Source: Trinickia dinghuensis
GTDB lineage: Bacteria; Pseudomonadota; Gammaproteobacteria; Burkholderiales; Burkholderiaceae
DNA: 64,000 bases
Reading direction: 5' to 3'
Assembly: GCF_003367175.1 (NCBI RefSeq)
Contig: NZ_QRGA01000018.1
Coordinates: 62,001-126,000 of the forward strand
Shown here: positions 1 to 9,837 of the stretch, piece by piece
Numbering within the stretch: the stretch's first letter is position 1
How the letters are laid out: each line of letters opens with the position of its first letter
Program-made: the position numbers and the translations under genes
Notes under the pieces: generated by a model
Databases searched by the model: none
Told to the model about the DNA's origin: nothing
What the model saw: the letters and a program-made list of their open reading frames with translations, nothing else

Positions 1-3000
1 GCTGCGCCTCGCCGCCCGAGAGCGTCGGCGACGGCTGCCCCAGCGTCAGGTAGCCGAGGCCCACGTCCTTCATCAACTGCAGCGGATGCGCGATGCTCGG
101 CATCGGCGCGAAGAATTCGACGGCCTCGTCGATCTCCATCGTCAGGACGTCGCCGATGTTCTTGCCACGCCACGTCACCGCCAGCGTTTCCGGGTTGAAC
201 CGCTGTCCGTGACAGACGTCGCACGGCACCTTGACGTCGGGCAAGAAGCTCATGCCGATCGTGCGGACCCCCTGCCCTTCGCAGGCCGGGCATCGTCCGT
301 CGCCCGTATTGAACGAGAAGCGCGAAGCGGCATAGCCGCGCGCCCTCGCTTCGAGCGTCTCGGCAAAGAGCTTGCGGATCGTGTCCCAAACGCCGATATA
401 CGTCGCCGGACACGAACGCGGCGTCTTGCCGATCGGCGTCTGGTCGACTTCGAGTACGCGGTCGATCGGTTCGAAACCGGTAACCGACGTGCATCCCTGC
501 CAGCGATGCGTGACCTGCAATGGCACACGCGTCGTGCTCGACGTCGCGTGGCGGCTCGGCTGAGCCCGCGGTTTCGCGCGCGCCCCTTCGTCCGCCTGCG
601 ATGCCTTGCGCGCGCGGCGTGTCGCCGGCGACGACAGCACCGAACGTCCGACCGCATCGAGCAGGTTCGTCATCAACACATCGCGAGCGAGCGTCGATTT
701 GCCCGAGCCCGACACGCCCGTCACGGCCACGAGCCGCGCGAGCGGAATCGGCGCCGTCACGTCGCGCAGGTTGTGCAGCGACGCACCATGCACCGTCAGC
801 CACTGCTCCGGGACGGCTGCGTTGCCCTTGGCTTCGGCGCGCACTTCACGCCGCGGCTGCAGCGGGTGAGCGATCGGCCGCGCGAGGAATTGCCCCGTCT
901 GCGAATCGGCATGCGCCGCGAGATCTTTCACGCTGCCCTCGGCGACGAGCCGGCCGCCGCGTTTGCCCGCGCCGGGTCCGACGTCGATGATGTGGTCGGC
1001 GCGGCGGATCGTGTCTTCGTCGTGTTCGACGACGACAAGCGTGTTGCCCTTCTCGCCGAGTTGATGCAGCGCGTCGAGCAAGATCCGGTTGTCGCGCGGA
1101 TGCAAGCCGATCGTCGGTTCGTCGAGCACGTAGCACACGCCCTGCAAGTTGCTGCCGAGCTGCGCGGCCAACCGGATCCGCTGCGCCTCGCCGCCCGACA
1201 GGCTCGGCGCCGCGCGATCGAGGCTCAGATAGCCGAGGCCCACTTCTTCGAGGAAGCGCAAGCGGCTCGCGATCTCGCTGACGACGTCGCGCGCAATCTG
1301 CGCGTCGCGCCCGGAAAGCGAAATCGTGTCGATCCATCCGCGCGTATCGGAGACAGTCCAGCGCCCGACGTCGACGATCGAACGGCCGTCGAACTGCACG
1401 GCGCGGGCGGCCTCGTTCAGCCGTGTGCCGCCGCAATCGGGGCAAGGCGCGTCGCCGACGCCTTCGATTTCCTGCTCCTCGGACGGCAGCGTCTGCTCGC
1501 GGCCGCGGCCGTCGTCGGCGCCCAACACCGTGTCGTCGTACGCCGCGCGCTGTTCGCGCGTGAGCGCAAGCCCGGTACCGACGCAGCTCGTGCACCAGCC
1601 GTGCTTGCTGTTGTAGGAAAACATGCGCGGATCGAGTTCCGGATAGCTCGTTCCGCAAACCGGGCATGCGCGCTTGACCGACAGCACTTGCATTTCGCCG
1701 ATGCCGATCGTCGAGCGCTTCGCCGCCAAGGCATCGGCCAAGCCGTCGAGCGGCGCCAACAGATGCACGATGCCTTTGCCGAGTTCGAGCGCCGCATCGA
1801 GCGAACGGCGCAGTTCGGCTTCGTTGTCCGCCGAAATCACGAGATCGGCGACGGGCAGCTCGATCGTGTGCTCGCGGAAACGCTCGAGCTTCGGCCATGG
1901 GTCGACGGGCAAAAATTCGCCGTCGACGCGCAGATGGGTATGGCCGCGCGCTTTCGCCCACTTCGCCAGATCGGTATAAACGCCCTTGCGGTTAACGACG
2001 AGCGGCGCGAAAAAGCCCACGTGTTCGCCCGCGTAGTCGCGCAGCAATTGCGCTGCGATCGACTCGGCACTTTGCGGCTTGACGGGCGTGCCGTCGTGCA
2101 CGCAGTGCTGAATCCCGAGCTTGACGTACAGCAGCCGCAGGAAATGCCAGACTTCGGACGTCGTCGCCACGGTGCTCTTGCGGCCGCCGCGCGAAAGGCG
2201 CTGCTCGATCGCGACGGTCGGCGGAATGCCGTAGACGGCGTCGACTTCAGGCCGCCCCGCCGGCTGCACGATCGAGCGCGCATAGGCGTTGAGCGATTCG
2301 AGGTAGCGCCGTTGGCCCTCGTGAAACAGGATGTCGAATGCAAGCGTCGATTTGCCCGAGCCCGATACGCCCGTGACGACGTTGAACTTCCCGTGCGGGA
2401 TGTCGACGTTCAAGCTCTTGAGGTTGTGCTCGCGCGCATTGACGATGCGCACGACGTCGTCGCCCTCGACCGCGCGGCGTGCACGCGCCGCGGCGAGCGC
2501 CGATTGCAGCGGCATGCCGGCGGCGGCCTCGTGCACCTTGCCGGCCCCGAGCGTTTCGTCGTACTGCTTCAGCGCACGCCCCGTGTGCGACGCGTTGCAC
2601 GCCTTGATGTCCTCGGGCGTCCCCACTGCAACGACCAGGCCCCCTTCGTCGCCGCCCTCGGGGCCCAGATCGACGATCCAGTCGGCCGCACGAATGACGT
2701 CGAGGTTGTGCTCGATGACGATCAGCGAATGGCCGCGCGCCAGCAGCTTGCCGAAAGCGCGCATGAGCTTGGCGATGTCGTCGAAGTGCAGGCCGGTCGT
2801 CGGCTCGTCGAACATGAACAGGCGCCCGCCCGGCGTCGCTTCCGCGCCGATCTTGCCGCTCGTCTCCGCGAGAAAGCCCGCCAGCTTGAGCCGCTGTGCC
2901 TCGCCGCCCGAGAGCGTCGGCACCGGCTGGCCCAGTTTCACGTATTCGAGCCCGACGTCGACGATCGGCTGCAGCACGCGCAGCACATCGGCGTCGTGGG

Positions 3001-5497
3001 CAAACAGGCTCACCGCTTCGCTGACGGTCAACTCGAGCACGTCGGCGACCGACAATGCGCGAGGCGGCGTGCCTCGTTCGATCGTGACATCGAGCACCTC
3101 CGCGCGATAGCGGCGGCCATCGCAATCGGGACAGCGCAGATAGACGTCGGAGAGGAACTGCATTTCGACGTGCTCGAAGCCGGAGCCGCCGCACGTGGGA
3201 CAACGTCCGTCGCCCGAGTTGAAGCTGAACGTGCCGGCCGCGTAGCCGCGCTGCAGGGCGAGCGGCGCTTTGGCGAACAGTTTGCGGATCTCGTCGAAGG
3301 CGCCGACGTAGCTCGCGGGATTCGAGCGCGCGGTCTTGCCGATCGGCGATTGATCGACGAACACGGCATCGGCGATCAGCTCCGCGCCGGCCAGCCCTCG
3401 GTGCGCGCCCGGCGCTTCGGTCGCGCGGCCCAGGTAGCGCGCGAGTGCGGGATTGAGCACGTCCTGGATGAGCGTCGACTTGCCCGAGCCCGAGACGCCC
3501 GTCACGCAAACGAGCCGCGCAAGCGGAAGCTCGATCGTCACGTCGCGCAGGTTGTGTTCGCTCGCGCCCTCGAGCACGAGCCGCGGCGTGTTCCCATCGA
3601 CGGGCCGCGGCGCCCAATGCGCCGCGTCGGCCACGCGCCGGCGGGCGCCGAGATATTCGCCCGTGAGCGTCGGCGCCGAGCGAATGTCGGCCGGCGTCCC
3701 GTCGAAGACGATCGAGCCGCCGCGCTCGCCGGGCCCGGGGCCCATGTCGATGAGACGATCGGCCGCGAGCATCACCGACGGATCGTGCTCGACCACGACG
3801 AGCGTGTTGCCCGCATCGCGCAGCCGCCGCATCGCTTCGACGATTCGATCGAGATCGCGCGGATGCAGGCCGATGCTCGGTTCGTCGAGCACGAACAGCG
3901 TCTTCGTGAGCGAGGTGCCGAGCGCCGTCGTCAGATTGATCCGCTGCACTTCGCCGCCCGAGAGCGTGCGGCTTTGGCGATCCAGCGTCAGATAGCCGAG
4001 GCCGACGTCGCACAGGTATCGCAGCCGCGTCCGTACTTCGGCGACGAGCAGCTTCAGCGCATCGTCGAGCAAGGCGCTCGGCAGCGTCATTTCGTCGAAG
4101 AAGCGGCGGATGCGACCGATCGGCATCAGCATCAGGTCATGCACGGTTAGGCCGGGCAGCGCTTCGAGCTGCGCCCGTGTCCATGTCGCGCCGTGCGGCA
4201 TGAAGCGCGCGCCAGGCTCGAGCACCGCGTCGGCATTGGCCTGGGTGCCGAGACGCCAAAGCAGCGATTCGGTCTTGAGCCGAGCGCCGCCGCAGGTCTC
4301 GCAAGGCGTGTAGCTGCGGTACTTCGACAAGAGCACACGGATGTGCATCTTGTACGCTTTCGATTCGAGGTAGTTGAAGAAGCGGCGCACGCCGTACCAC
4401 TCGCGCTGCCACTCGCCCTTCCAATCGGGCGAGCCGTCGATGACCCAGTCGCGCTCGTCGTCGGTCAATTCGGCCCAAGGCGTCGTCGTCCGGATCCGAG
4501 CACGCGCCGCATAGCGCATGAGGTCGTCCTGGCATTCTTTCCAAGCCGGCGTTTGCATCGGCTTGATCGCGCCGCCGGCTAGCGTCTTGCGCACATCGGG
4601 GATCACGAGCCCGAGGTCGACGCCGATCACGCGGCCGAACCCGCGGCATACGTCGCACGCGCCGTAGGCCGAGTTGAACGAAAACAATCCCGGCTGCGGA
4701 TCCGCGTAGCGCAGATCGCTCTCCGGGCAATGCAGGCCCGTCGAGAAGCGCCAGATGCGCGGCGCCTGGCCTTCGGCATCGGCGTCGCCTTCGGGCAGCA
4801 CATAGACATTGACACGCCCCGCCCCGCGCTTGAGCGAGGCCTCGATCGCCTCGACCGCGCGCGCCTTGTCGGTTTTGCTCAGGCGGAAGCGGTCGGCAAC
4901 GACATCGAGCACCTTGCGCGCGCCGGCCGGCGTCGTGACTTCGCGCTCGGCTTGCACGCGCGTGTAGCCACTCGCCGACAGCCACTGCCCCACTTCATCG
5001 GCGCTCGTCTGTTCAGGCAGCTCGACGGGGAACGTGACGGCGAGCCGCTCGTCGCGCTCGGCCGTGCGCGCGACGAGTTCGGCGTATATGGTTTCGGGCG
5101 TGTCGTGCCGCACGGGCTCGGCCGTCGCTTTGTCGAACAGCTGGGCGGCACGCGCGTAGAGCAGCTTCAGGTGATCGTTCAGCTCCGTCATCGTGCCGAC
5201 GGTCGAGCGCGAGCTGCGCACAGGGTTCGTCTGGTCGATCGCGATGGCGGGCGGCACACCGTCGACGCGGTCGACCTGTGGACGATCCATTCGATCGAGA
5301 AACTGCCGCGCATAGGCGCTGAACGTCTCGACGTAGCGGCGCTGCCCTTCGGCATAGAGCGTGTCGAAAACGAGGCTCGATTTACCCGAACCCGACGGCC
5401 CCGTAACGACCGCCATCTCTCCTGTACGCAGGTCGAGATCGATATTTTTGAGATTGTGTTGACGAGCTCCGCGAATGCGGATGACGCCGGAAGTCAT
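1..5497 (-). CDS. uvrA: Double-length excinuclease ABC subunit UvrA (3' end outside window)
   Basis: DNA-damage recognition ATPase of nucleotide excision repair. The frame is open from an ATG at 5497, preceded by AAAGGA about 8 nt upstream, to the window edge: 1,832 codons without a stop. A normal UvrA is about 940 residues with two ABC modules. This one carries four Walker A loops of the G-x-S-G-S-G-K-S type, with the lysines near residues 39, 673, 1049 and 1600, so it is two UvrA units in tandem. CxxC zinc-finger pairs recur (CDVC, CETCGG, CPTCGG/CPDCDG, CPVCG/CTSC, CPDCGG, CPACEG/CDVCHG). UvrA-type LSGGE signatures follow the ATPase halves, and the window cuts just after the fourth. Tandem UvrA proteins of this size occur in Burkholderia relatives; whether both halves are active cannot be told here. 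No LexA-like operator was seen in the 290 bases upstream. Confidence 0.93.
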   Translation of the reverse strand, partial: MTSGVIRIRGARQHNLKNIDLDLRTGEMAVVTGPSGSGKSSLVFDTLYAEGQRRYVETFSAYARQFLDRMDRPQVDRVDGVPPAIAIDQTNPVRSSRSTVGTMTELNDHLKLLYARAAQLFDKATAEPVRHDTPETIYAELVARTAERDERLAVTFPVELPEQTSADEVGQWLSASGYTRVQAEREVTTPAGARKVLDVVADRFRLSKTDKARAVEAIEASLKRGAGRVNVYVLPEGDADAEGQAPRIWRFSTGLHCPESDLRYADPQPGLFSFNSAYGACDVCRGFGRVIGVDLGLVIPDVRKTLAGGAIKPMQTPAWKECQDDLMRYAARARIRTTTPWAELTDDERDWVIDGSPDWKGEWQREWYGVRRFFNYLESKAYKMHIRVLLSKYRSYTPCETCGGARLKTESLLWRLGTQANADAVLEPGARFMPHGATWTRAQLEALPGLTVHDLMLMPIGRIRRFFDEMTLPSALLDDALKLLVAEVRTRLRYLCDVGLGYLTLDRQSRTLSGGEVQRINLTTALGTSLTKTLFVLDEPSIGLHPRDLDRIVEAMRRLRDAGNTLVVVEHDPSVMLAADRLIDMGPGPGERGGSIVFDGTPADIRSAPTLTGEYLGARRRVADAAHWAPRPVDGNTPRLVLEGASEHNLRDVTIELPLARLVCVTGVSGSGKSTLIQDVLNPALARYLGRATEAPGAHRGLAGAELIADAVFVDQSPIGKTARSNPASYVGAFDEIRKLFAKAPLALQRGYAAGTFSFNSGDGRCPTCGGSGFEHVEMQFLSDVYLRCPDCDGRRYRAEVLDVTIERGTPPRALSVADVLELTVSEAVSLFAHDADVLRVLQPIVDVGLEYVKLGQPVPTLSGGEAQRLKLAGFLAETSGKIGAEATPGGRLFMFDEPTTGLHFDDIAKLMRAFGKLLARGHSLIVIEHNLDVIRAADWIVDLGPEGGDEGGLVVAVGTPEDIKACNASHTGRALKQYDETLGAGKVHEAAAGMPLQSALAAARARRAVEGDDVVRIVNAREHNLKSLNVDIPHGKFNVVTGVSGSGKSTLAFDILFHEGQRRYLESLNAYARSIVQPAGRPEVDAVYGIPPTVAIEQRLSRGGRKSTVATTSEVWHFLRLLYVKLGIQHCVHDGTPVKPQSAESIAAQLLRDYAGEHVGFFAPLVVNRKGVYTDLAKWAKARGHTHLRVDGEFLPVDPWPKLERFREHTIELPVADLVISADNEAELRRSLDAALELGKGIVHLLAPLDGLADALAAKRSTIGIGEMQVLSVKRACPVCGTSYPELDPRMFSYNSKHGWCTSCVGTGLALTREQRAAYDDTVLGADDGRGREQTLPSEEQEIEGVGDAPCPDCGGTRLNEAARAVQFDGRSIVDVGRWTVSDTRGWIDTISLSGRDAQIARDVVSEIASRLRFLEEVGLGYLSLDRAAPSLSGGEAQRIRLAAQLGSNLQGVCYVLDEPTIGLHPRDNRILLDALHQLGEKGNTLVVVEHDEDTIRRADHIIDVGPGAGKRGGRLVAEGSVKDLAAHADSQTGQFLARPIAHPLQPRREVRAEAKGNAAVPEQWLTVHGASLHNLRDVTAPIPLARLVAVTGVSGSGKSTLARDVLMTNLLDAVGRSVLSSPATRRARKASQADEGARAKPRAQPSRHATSSTTRVPLQVTHRWQGCTSVTGFEPIDRVLEVDQTPIGKTPRSCPATYIGVWDTIRKLFAETLEARARGYAASRFSFNTGDGRCPACEGQGVRTIGMSFLPDVKVPCDVCHGQRFNPETLAVTWRGKNIGDVLTMEIDEAVEFFAPMPSIAHPLQLMKDVGLGYLTLGQPSPTLSGGEAQ

Positions 5498-5787
5498 GAG
5501 ACGTGTCCTTTCTACGCGCTATATCGAACGATGCGCGCCTTCGTTTTGAGATAAGAAAGCGAGCCAGGGGTGCAATGATAGTCCTGCGCGGCCGACTTGG
5601 CCGGCCCGCGCTTGGACGTTTTCGCTTTGTTCGACGAAGCGCCTGCTCGCGTGTGGATCGACCCCGATTGGTCGGCGCGAGGCAGGTAAATTAGTGACAA
5701 CCACTGACGAAAATACGGCCCGGCGGCCGGCATTGCGCAGTTTGGTCGCCCACTCTCGGCTGTCGATGCTGTCGATACTTTCGATAT

Positions 5788-6420
5788 CTAGAACGCTGCC
5801 TCGATCCGAGTGCCCGACAGCGCCTTCGCCACGCGAGTCTTCAACACCGGCAGCAGTTCGCGCTCGAACCACGGATGGTGCTTGAACCAGCCCTGATTGC
5901 GCGGCGACGGATGCGGCAGCGGCATTCGCGACGGCCCGTAGCCGCGCCATGCGACGACCGTCTCGGTCAAGGTCGCCCGGCGCTCGGCGCCCAAGAACCG
6001 CTGCTGCGCATAGGCGCCGACCAGTAAAGTCAGTTCGATGTGCGGCATTTCATCGAGGACGCGCTCGAGCCAGAGCTCGGCGCATTCGCGCCGGGGCGGC
6101 AGATCGCCCGACGTGCCGCGGCCGGGATAGCAATAGCCCATCGGCACGAGGGCGATGCTGTCGGGATCGTAGAAGCGCTCGGGGCCGATCCCCATCCAGT
6201 CACGCAAGCGCTCGCCGCTCTTGTCGTCCCACGGTACCCCCGACGCATGCACCCGCGCCCCGGGCGCCTGGCCGACGACGAGCACGCGCGCCGCGCGCCC
6301 CACCTGCAAAACGGGCCTTGGCCCATGGGGCAAATGCGCCTCGCATGCACGGCAGGCACGAATTTCGGCAAGCAGCGACTGCAGCCGGCGAACGGACGAA
6401 GATGAGGATGAGGACGACAT
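5788..6420 (-). CDS. Uracil-DNA glycosylase family protein
   Basis: Predicted base-excision-repair glycosylase of the UDG-like superfamily. Residues near the N-terminus give CRACE (a cysteine pair, as in Fe-S UDGs, but only two of the four cysteines are obvious). GQAPG is the family motif I and HPSPRN the motif II, with the histidine thought to act in catalysis. A poly-serine stretch follows the start. I chose the ATG at 6420; an upstream in-frame TTG at 6474 would add 18 residues and almost abut the DUF488 gene. It lies downstream of that gene on the same strand, so the two are probably co-transcribed. Substrate (uracil or another base) is not decidable from sequence. Confidence 0.78.
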   Translation of the reverse strand: MSSSSSSSSVRRLQSLLAEIRACRACEAHLPHGPRPVLQVGRAARVLVVGQAPGARVHASGVPWDDKSGERLRDWMGIGPERFYDPDSIALVPMGYCYPGRGTSGDLPPRRECAELWLERVLDEMPHIELTLLVGAYAQQRFLGAERRATLTETVVAWRGYGPSRMPLPHPSPRNQGWFKHHPWFERELLPVLKTRVAKALSGTRIEAAF

Positions 6421-6477
6421 CGGCAATGCGTTGTATAGACGTAAAGAAGAACGAGCTCCGGCGCTCAAGCTCAAGCA

Positions 6478-6846
6478 TCAATGATGCGCGAGTTTGCGTA
6501 CGAGGTAGTCGCGCAGCACGACCGCCTGATTGTGGTCGCGATCGCGCGCGCCGAACAGCAGCATGATCGGTCCATGCTTGGCCGCTTCGGCCAGCGGCTG
6601 CCAGGACGTAGGGTTGGCGTCGAGTTCGTCGCAATAGCGCTGACGAAATTCTTCCCAGCGCTCGGGGTCGTGCCCGAACCAGCGGCGCAACTCGGTGCTC
6701 GGCGCGACGTCGCGCAGCCAGGCCTCGATCCCGAGCGACTCTTTGGTGACACCGCGAGGCCACATGCGATCCACAAGATAACGCGCGGGCCCGTCCTGGC
6801 CGAGCGTGTCGTAAGCGCGGGCGATGTCGATTCGAGCGTGCTTCAT
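6478..6846 (-). CDS. DUF488 family protein
   Basis: Small cytosolic protein of 122 residues resembling the DUF488 (YeaO-like) family. It has the typical opening with RAYD, then the RMWPRG motif and the closing segment around FGARDRDHNQAVVL. No biochemical role is established for the family. The ATG at 6846 follows a strong AGGAGG ribosome site about 8 nt upstream, which settles the start. It is followed on the same strand by the UDG-like gene and preceded by a membrane protein. Confidence 0.85.
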   Translation of the reverse strand: MKHARIDIARAYDTLGQDGPARYLVDRMWPRGVTKESLGIEAWLRDVAPSTELRRWFGHDPERWEEFRQRYCDELDANPTSWQPLAEAAKHGPIMLLFGARDRDHNQAVVLRDYLVRKLAHH

Positions 6847-6972
6847 GATGTTCCTCCTCGCGCCGGCCATGCTCGGCGCCAAGATCGGCGCGGTCTTGCA
6901 AGAGACTAACCCAGCCGCGACCCGGCAGCCGATGGGCTTGGGACAGCGCGCCCTCGGCCGGATCCGATCGGA

Positions 6973-7830
6973 TCAGACCTGCCGCAGCGTCGCGTCGAGC
7001 GCATGCGCGGAGGTGCGATCGCCATCCGTTGCGAGCGTCGCCCGAAAAATCGTCTGCCGGTTGTGGCCGATCGCGGCCGGCGAGTCCCACAGCAATTCCA
7101 CCTGCGAACGCCGCGCCCACCCATGCGCGCGCAGTGCGGCCCCGCCCTGATGTCCCGCGGCCGCGGCCGCGCCTCCGGGCGTCGCCGAAGCCGAAGCCGA
7201 GGCGGGGGCCTGAGCCGTCGGCCGCCCGCGTTCGATCGCCGACGCGGCCGGCCATTTGACGGACAGCTCGCGCGCGTCGTATTGGCCGAGCTTGCGGCTT
7301 TCCACCCAGACGACGACGGTTCGCGTCGCGGTGTCTAGCGACACGGCATAGCGGCCGACCGCGAAACGCCGCGCGGCGGCGTTCGTACGCCAGAGCGCGC
7401 GCGGACGGCAAATCCACAAGACAGCGGCATAGAGAATCGGCGCGGCGACGAGCCAGCCGTTCGTCTCCGCGATTGCATTGACGGTGCGTCGGCCGCCCGC
7501 GGCCCAGACGAAGACGCCGATCGACCAGACGGCAAACAGCAGACATAAGAACGCGAACAACCTCAGCGCCTGCCGCAGCCATTGCGGCAGCGGGTGAAAC
7601 GGCCGCTCAGCGCGCGCACGCGCCCCCGGCAAGGCGATCAGCAAAAAGAGGAAGACCCCGTTGATCGACGCCCATGGCGAGGACGCCATCGCCGAGAGCG
7701 ACTCGCCGTAGCCCATTTGCGCCATCGAATAGAGCCAGCGTGCCAGCAGAACGAGACCGATGGCGCGCAGCGTGAACATCGTACCGGCACCGGGTGCCGG
7801 TTCCGCTCGCGTGGGGTTCGCTCTCGCCAA
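6973..7830 (-). CDS. Hypothetical inner-membrane protein
   Basis: I do not recognise this 285-residue protein. About four hydrophobic segments are visible in the first 150 residues (around LRAIGLVLLARWLY, INGVFLFLLIALPG, LRLFAFLCLLFAVWSI and WLVAAPILYAAVLWI). A soluble C-terminal domain follows, interrupted by an Ala/Ser/Pro-rich stretch encoded by GCCGAA-type repeats near 7150-7210. The frame begins with TTG at 7830, which has AGGAG at good spacing. The first ATG, at 7779, has no visible ribosome site and sits in a GGCACC/GGTGCC hairpin, so I kept TTG. It is probably first in a short operon with the DUF488 and UDG-like genes. Confidence 0.6.
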   Translation of the reverse strand: MARANPTRAEPAPGAGTMFTLRAIGLVLLARWLYSMAQMGYGESLSAMASSPWASINGVFLFLLIALPGARARAERPFHPLPQWLRQALRLFAFLCLLFAVWSIGVFVWAAGGRRTVNAIAETNGWLVAAPILYAAVLWICRPRALWRTNAAARRFAVGRYAVSLDTATRTVVVWVESRKLGQYDARELSVKWPAASAIERGRPTAQAPASASASATPGGAAAAAGHQGGAALRAHGWARRSQVELLWDSPAAIGHNRQTIFRATLATDGDRTSAHALDATLRQV

Positions 7831-7978
7831 GACGCTCTCCTAGGTCAGTCGTTGTCGCCGCCCGTTTCGCGGCAGCAGCATTATAGGGATTCGGGCGCCG
7901 CCTTTCTTGCCTTCGATGCGTCGAAACAAACCGGGTCGCGCTCGAAACCCCAGGAGAGCGGCCTGCCGCGGCCCCAAA

Positions 7979-8018
7979 CGACACGCCCCGCGTACCGTTA
8001 GGCAGGCGGGGCGTGTCG
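7979..8018 (-). terminator. Hairpin terminator after the glycosyltransferase gene
   Basis: A perfect 13-bp inverted repeat (7979-7991 with 8006-8018, arms CGACACGCCCCGC) encloses a 14-nt loop. It lies 47 bases past the stop of the minus-strand glycosyltransferase. The T-run beyond the stem is short, so its strength is uncertain. Confidence 0.7.
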
Positions 8019-8064
8019 GAAGGCCATGCGAAAACGCGGAGGACCGCGTTTGTTTTCCTGCAGT

Positions 8065-9129
8065 TTAGCCGGCGGCGACTTCGCGCAGCACGGTGCGATG
8101 CTTCTGGCGCAGCAGGTTTTCGTACGATGCGATGTAATTCTGCGCCATCACCTTCGAGGTGAAACGCTCTTCGAACGCCTTGCGCACCGTTGCGCGCGGC
8201 AGCGACGACAGGCGCTTGACCGCGGCAACGGCCGACAGTTCGTCTTCGACGACGAAGCCCGACACGCCGTTCTCGATGACTTCAGGCACCGAGCCGCGCT
8301 TGAATGCGATGACGGGCGTGCCGCAAGCCATCGCTTCGATCATGACGAGGCCGAACGGCTCCGGCCAATCGATCGGGAACAGCAAGGCATGGGCGCCACC
8401 TAGGAATTCGGCCTTCTCGGATTCGCTGATTTCACCGATGTATTCGACGTGCGGCAGCGCGAACAGCGGCTTGATCTGCTCTTCGTAGTACGCGCGGTCG
8501 GCCTTGTCGAGCTTCGCCGCGATCTTGATCTTCATGCCAGCCTTTTCGGCGATGCGGATGGCCGTGTCCACGCGCTTTTCCGGCGAAATACGGCCGAGGA
8601 ACGCGAGGTAGCTCGGCTCGACGTCCTTGCGCGGCGTGAGCAGGTTCTCGGGCAGGCCGTGGTAGACCGTCGAGAGCCAGCTTGCCTGCTGCAGCGGCAT
8701 GCGCTGGTTGTCCGAGATCGAAACGACCGGCACTTCGTTGAACGTATTGAAGATCGGCTGCAGTTCGGGCAGATCGAGACGGCCGTGCAGCGTCGTCAGA
8801 TGCGGAACCGGCTGGCGCGAGAACAGCGAGAACGGGTAGTAGTCGATATGGAAATGCAGCACGTCGAATTCATCGGCGCGGCGGCGCACTTCCTCGAGCA
8901 GCAGCATATGGGGAGCCATCGTATCGCGGATCGACGGATCCAGGCGCAGGGCCTGCGGCCAGAACGCTTCGAGCTTGGCCGACGTCTTGGAATCGCCGCT
9001 CGCAAAAAGCGTAACGTCGTGGCCGAGCTCGACGAGTGCTTCCGTCAGGTACGACACCACGCGCTCCGTTCCACCGTAGAGCTTCGGGGGAACCGCTTCA
9101 TGTAAGGGAGCGATTTGAGCGATCCGCAT
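8065..9129 (-). CDS. Glycosyltransferase family 4 protein
   Basis: Retaining GT-B glycosyltransferase of 354 residues, likely transferring a sugar from a nucleotide donor in the cytosol; the acceptor is unknown. Visible GT4 features are an N-terminal acceptor domain opening MRIAQIAPL with a glycine-rich loop (YGGTERVV), LGRISPEKRVD at the start of the donor domain, and the donor-binding E-x7-E region (PEPFGLVMIEAMACGTPVIA). Start: ATG at 9129 with AGGAG upstream. The gene is monocistronic: a 700-base gap lies upstream and a hairpin terminator downstream. No capsule or LPS genes are adjacent; otsBA lies a few kb away, but any link is speculative. Confidence 0.85.
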   Translation of the reverse strand: MRIAQIAPLHEAVPPKLYGGTERVVSYLTEALVELGHDVTLFASGDSKTSAKLEAFWPQALRLDPSIRDTMAPHMLLLEEVRRRADEFDVLHFHIDYYPFSLFSRQPVPHLTTLHGRLDLPELQPIFNTFNEVPVVSISDNQRMPLQQASWLSTVYHGLPENLLTPRKDVEPSYLAFLGRISPEKRVDTAIRIAEKAGMKIKIAAKLDKADRAYYEEQIKPLFALPHVEYIGEISESEKAEFLGGAHALLFPIDWPEPFGLVMIEAMACGTPVIAFKRGSVPEVIENGVSGFVVEDELSAVAAVKRLSSLPRATVRKAFEERFTSKVMAQNYIASYENLLRQKHRTVLREVAAG

Positions 9130-9837
9130 AGTGATGAACTCCTAGTAAAAATTCAAGCAAATGTGTTGACGTTGTTGGAAGCGAATCGCCCGCTCCAGCA
9201 TCAGGCGGCACCGCCCGCCCACAGGGGACGGTGCGATTCGCCCTTGGTCGTCGACGACACCGCTCGATCGATCTTGGGGCTACGCGCCACATGTCGTTAA
9301 ACGCACGGCTCGCCCAACCGTTGACGGCGTCCGTCAAATTCTCTTAGGGCAAACCCGGATCGATTATCCGACCGGTTTCATGCTGCGCCGCGGGACATTT
9401 CAAACTCTTTACGTTGTTACAAGACGGATACATTTCGCCCGCCACGGCGCCGCGCAGCCCACCTAAAGTAGGCCGAAGCACCGAGTAGACGGCACGGCCA
9501 GGCCTGCAAGCAGCACCCAAGGCGCAGCCAACGTGCCCGCCGGACGGTCGATCCGCCCCCCAAATGCCATATTCCGCAATATTCCCCGAGGCATTTGGAC
9601 ATAACCCGCTATTGTATCGGAAAATTACGGTTAGCTTCGGCCAACCTTTCGTTCGCAACGCGCACCGAACTTGCTAGTCGAGGTTGGACGATGCGCTGCC
9701 GCAACCGGCCAGTGCGTTGTGCAGACCCAACGCTCGTCGTGAAGCCCCGGGGATCTTCCGCGGATGTTTACAATGGCGGCGTGCCGCGCCATCTCGTTAT
9801 TGCTCGAGAATGGCTGCCGGTCCGCCCCACGCAGACT
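9130..9837. other. Gene-poor interval between two divergent genes
   Basis: About 700 bases with no convincing gene; several weak open frames lack ribosome sites and family features. It holds the divergent regulatory region for the glycosyltransferase (minus) and the ABC exporter (plus). Noted within it are an inverted repeat at 9321-9337 and an AT-rich patch at about 9398-9432 with repeated TTTAC/GTTACA elements. Confidence 0.6.
9321..9337. promoter_or_regulatory. Perfect inverted repeat, candidate operator
   Basis: TTGACGG-CGT-CCGTCAA: 7-bp arms around a 3-bp centre, in the divergent spacer about 190 bases upstream of the glycosyltransferase start. It looks like a dimeric regulator site, but no cognate regulator is adjacent. 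Confidence 0.35.

Noticed and set aside
86..4150. Very long open frame on the plus strand opposite uvrA
   Set aside because: Arg/Ala/Asp/His-rich translation without family motifs; it is the complementary frame of a GC-rich gene with four clear ABC modules on the minus strand.
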